From assembly GCF_002104995.1 (NCBI RefSeq), contig NW_024468436.1, forward strand, positions 1-19,698: a stretch of DNA of 19,698 nt, read 5' to 3'. Shown in pieces: positions 17,909-19,698 of this stretch. Source of the DNA: Linderina pennispora (Eukaryota > Kickxellomycota > Kickxellomycetes > Kickxellales > Kickxellaceae). Both the position numbers and the translations under genes were made by a program. Below the pieces are notes generated by a model that saw only the letters and a list, made by a program, of their open reading frames with translations, was not told where the DNA came from and searched no databases. Each line of letters opens with the position of its first letter. Positions within the stretch are counted from its first letter, which is position 1.

Positions 17909-17948
17909 GCTTGGCAGCCAGCTCTCAGTCGAGTTATAAAAAGCAGCC
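17909..17948 (+). promoter_or_regulatory. Core promoter of the C-x-C-x2-C gene
   Basis: TATAAAAA (17935-17942) is preceded by GCTTGGCAGCC, which starts exactly 26 bp before it, and followed by GCAGCC at 17943. TGGCAGCCA here is a full palindrome around a central A/T. The layout matches the promoter at 15168-15209. From the expected start near 17965 to 18172 there is no ATG. Confidence 0.75.
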
Positions 17949-18172
17949 CAAAGGACATCGTCTCCACTCTCGCCTCTTCCTGCTTTCTTATCCACACCAG
18001 ATTCCACACCGCCTTTTCTCTCTCTCTATTACTTCTTCAGTACACAAACCAGCGGATTACAAGCTCTGCACCACTACTCAGCTACAAGCAGCATACCCGG
18101 TCCCCAGTTCCCAGAGCCCAAGTCCATACACCATCATCACATAAATACACTCGCAGCAAGAACTACAGCTAG

Positions 18173-18852
18173 GTAAGTTCCGTGGGCTCTCTCATTACCA
18201 ATGCGCTGCTGTCGACATCATCGGGCAAACGGCTGCGCTTGCATTCTTTGCGGTTGGGCACGCTTGCACCGATGCTTCGACTTCTGCCTGTTCGCCTTAG
18301 CGCGCTTCTCACATTGCAGATCCTCCTCGCCGGTGAATGCAGCTGCGCACACCTTTTCCTCCCTGACTTGCCCCCTCTACTTCTCTCCCCCGACTCTATG
18401 TCGCTGACATGCACGTTGGCCGAAGAAGTATATTTGCACCTCACAGGTTAATAGCAGTGCAGTAGTTTACACGTAACTATTTGTTCTGCGAGCAAGCTGT
18501 GCGGGGCTGGGCTGGCAGTAGCAGCTCTCCATGCACACAGGCGCATCGTTGGTTCTTTTTCCGAGTGACACCCCACCGACTACATAATTGCTTTGTGCAG
18601 ACCTGTCGATCCATGCATGTACTGCATTGGCACCACTCGGTTCGTTAACAATACCTGGTCCTCATGCACCAGAAAGAGTGCAATAATAATAAAAGACTGC
18701 AGCTAGAGCGGTCTTGCGCGCGAGAAAGCACGGCTTTGCGATGTTTTGAAGAAGCGCACTATAGCATCCAACTGGCCGACGCGTATGCATGTATTCGGTG
18801 TGGCACACTACCCCTCAACACCATCACTAACATGCGGCCCCCCTCGATGTAG
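18173..18852 (+). other. 680-nt intron in the 5' untranslated region
   Basis: The donor is CTAG/GTAAGT at 18172/18173. A CACTAAC branch site is at 18825-18831, with the branch A 22 nt from the end. The acceptor GATGTAG ends at 18852. The upstream exon (about 17965-18172) is C/T-rich and free of ATG, whereas the intron contains many ATGs, for example at 18201. After splicing, only 11 nt separate the junction from the start codon at 18864, which thus becomes the first ATG. All three signals fit the fungal consensus. Confidence 0.78.
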
Positions 18853-18863
18853 AACAAGACACA

Positions 18864-19683
18864 ATGGCCTACAAACTCCACAAGACACCCTACTTTGAGA
18901 GCGAGGAGGGTCTCCCGGTTGTGACCTACAAGTGCGACGCGGATGACTGGACCGATCTGCCAATCAACCTCAGCGTGTCCGAGCAGACGTTTGTCATCCG
19001 CAAGCCCGGAGCCCCCGCCCCAGCTCCGCCCAAGACCTGCGGTGGGTGCCATTGCCATCAATGCAAGGCCGAGGCGGAGGCAGCAGCAAAGAAGGCGGCA
19101 GCCGAAGCAGAGGCGAAGAAGAAGGCAGCGAGGCATGCCCATGCGAGCCTGCAAGAAGGCAGCGGCCGAGGCAGAGGCGAAGAAGAAGGCGGCGGCAGCC
19201 TGCCCATGCGAGGCCTGCAAGAAGGCAGCGGCGAAGCAGAGGCAAAGAAGAAGGCAGCTGAGGCATGCCCATGCGAGCCTGCAAGAAGGCAGCGGCGAAG
19301 CAGAGGCAAAGAAGAAGGCAGCGGCGGCCTGCCCATGCGAGACCTGCAAGAAGGCAGCAGCTGAGGCAGCCAAGAAGAAGGCTGAGGCAGAGAAGTGCGC
19401 TTGCCCATCGTGCGTCAAGGCAGCGGCAGAGGCAGCAGCAAAGAAGAAGGCCGCCGAGGAGGCATGCCCCTGCGAGCACTGCGCGAAGAAGAAGGCCGAG
19501 GAGGCAGCCAAGAAGAAGGCCGCCGAGGCTGCTGCCCAGAAGTGCGGCTGTGCCAACTGCAGCGCTGTCGTCCCTGTGCGCTTCTCACCGTTCGCGTCAT
19601 CATGGAGCCCTTTCAACAACTACAAGCGCGAGGTGCCCTGCTATGGTGGAAGCTTCTTCACAAACTTCGCCCACTGCATGTGA
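18864..19683 (+). CDS. Lys/Ala/Glu-rich protein with eight C-x-C-x2-C motifs; frame broken five times
   Basis: The N-terminal 55 residues (starting MAYKLHKTPYFESEEGLPVV) form an unrecognised, probably beta-rich segment, followed by a Pro/Ala linker. Then come eight C-x-C-x2-C motifs (CHCHQC, CPCEPC, CPCEAC, CPCEPC, CPCETC, CACPSC, CPCEHC, CGCANC) separated by helices such as KKAAAEAEAKKKAA, and a Phe/Ser-rich end closing in FTNFAHCM. The motif spacing suggests metal or thiol chemistry on rigid helical spacers, but I know no family with this design. The frame changes near 19125-19133, 19147-19150, 19231-19233, 19277-19280 and 19295-19297. Each change is one base missing relative to the other repeat copies. 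Restoring all five gives 825 nt, an exact multiple of three and about 274 residues, with both ends in frame. Without correction the first frame stops at 19364. The start is the first ATG after the leader intron. Confidence 0.72.
19047..19560 (+). repeat. Coding repeat array of C-x-C-x2-C units
   Basis: Motifs lie at 19047, 19136, 19201, 19266, 19330, 19396, 19465 and 19543, so spacing falls from 89 bp to a steady 64-66 bp and rises to 78 bp at the end. The middle units are near-identical at the DNA level: the segment GAGGCATGCCCATGCGAGCC is exact in the second and fourth motifs. This points to recent duplication or gene conversion and makes the region difficult to assemble. Confidence 0.85.
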
Positions 19684-19698
19684 GGTTACCGCTGGTGT

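Larger units (their letters stand above)
15621..17934. other. Spacer: 3' UTR and long upstream region of the C-x-C-x2-C gene
   Basis: No gene is supported here. Two 128-codon frames (15795-16181 on the minus strand and 16479-16865 on the plus strand) lack codon bias and family similarity. A TATAAAA at 16169 precedes an ATG at 16227 that opens a 62-codon frame without recognisable features. A 49-codon frame at 17445-17594 contains a hydrophobic stretch (MPLLVTAFAIIIAHL) but sits inside the probable regulatory region of the next gene. Notable sites are listed separately: the palindrome at 16958 and the TGACCA cluster at 17433-17733. Confidence 0.55.

Noticed and set aside
18759-19619. 286-codon minus-strand frame rich in Ala, Phe and Leu
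   Set aside because: It is the reverse reading of the Lys/Ala/Glu repeats (AAG reads as CTT), so its hydrophobic look is an artefact.

Overview
The window looks like nuclear DNA of a fungus. It carries a cohesin kleisin (Rad21/Scc1), a fungal-type mitochondrial Rrg9/neugrin protein, a peroxisomal tandem SCP2 protein and a very large Ser/Thr-rich cell-wall-type protein. Core promoters have TATA boxes followed by pyrimidine-rich leaders without ATG. Long GC-poorer spacers separate GC-rich coding islands whose codons end mostly in C or G. One clear spliceosomal intron is visible (GTAAGT donor, CACTAAC branch site, TAG acceptor). An early-diverging 'zygomycete' lineage is possible, but that is a guess. 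All six supported genes lie on the + strand. No rRNA, tRNA, CRISPR array, transposon or virus was recognised.

Layout: 1-3055 spacer without a supportable gene; 3056-4880 RAD21, whose frame is broken once near 3515-3522; 5041-5826 RRG9-like; 5827-8069 spacer ending in a promoter with two TATA boxes; 8070-11492 a 1,140-residue secreted Ser/Thr/Glu/Val repeat protein with seven Cys modules; 11493-12553 spacer; 12554-13417 tandem SCP2 protein ending in the peroxisomal signal AKL; 13418-15335 spacer with a G-quadruplex-type tract; 15336-15620 a 94-residue His/Cys-rich protein; 15621-17934 spacer; 17935-19683 a gene with TATA box, ATG-free leader exon, 680-nt leader intron and a coding region for a Lys/Ala/Glu-rich protein carrying eight C-x-C-x2-C motifs.

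The most unusual part is the right-hand third. The His/Cys-rich gene and the C-x-C-x2-C gene lie 3.5 kb apart and share an almost identical core promoter: GCTTGGCWGCC starting exactly 26 bp before the TATA box, and GCAGCC just after it. Both encode a short N-terminal segment joined to a metal-ligand-rich tail. This suggests two co-regulated, possibly metal-binding proteins. That is inference from sequence only.

Two coding regions contain single-base frame breaks: one in RAD21 and five in the C-x-C-x2-C gene. The five in the repeat gene all look like one C missing from a run of two or three Cs. Homopolymer errors in the assembly are the simplest explanation, so both genes are annotated as probably intact.
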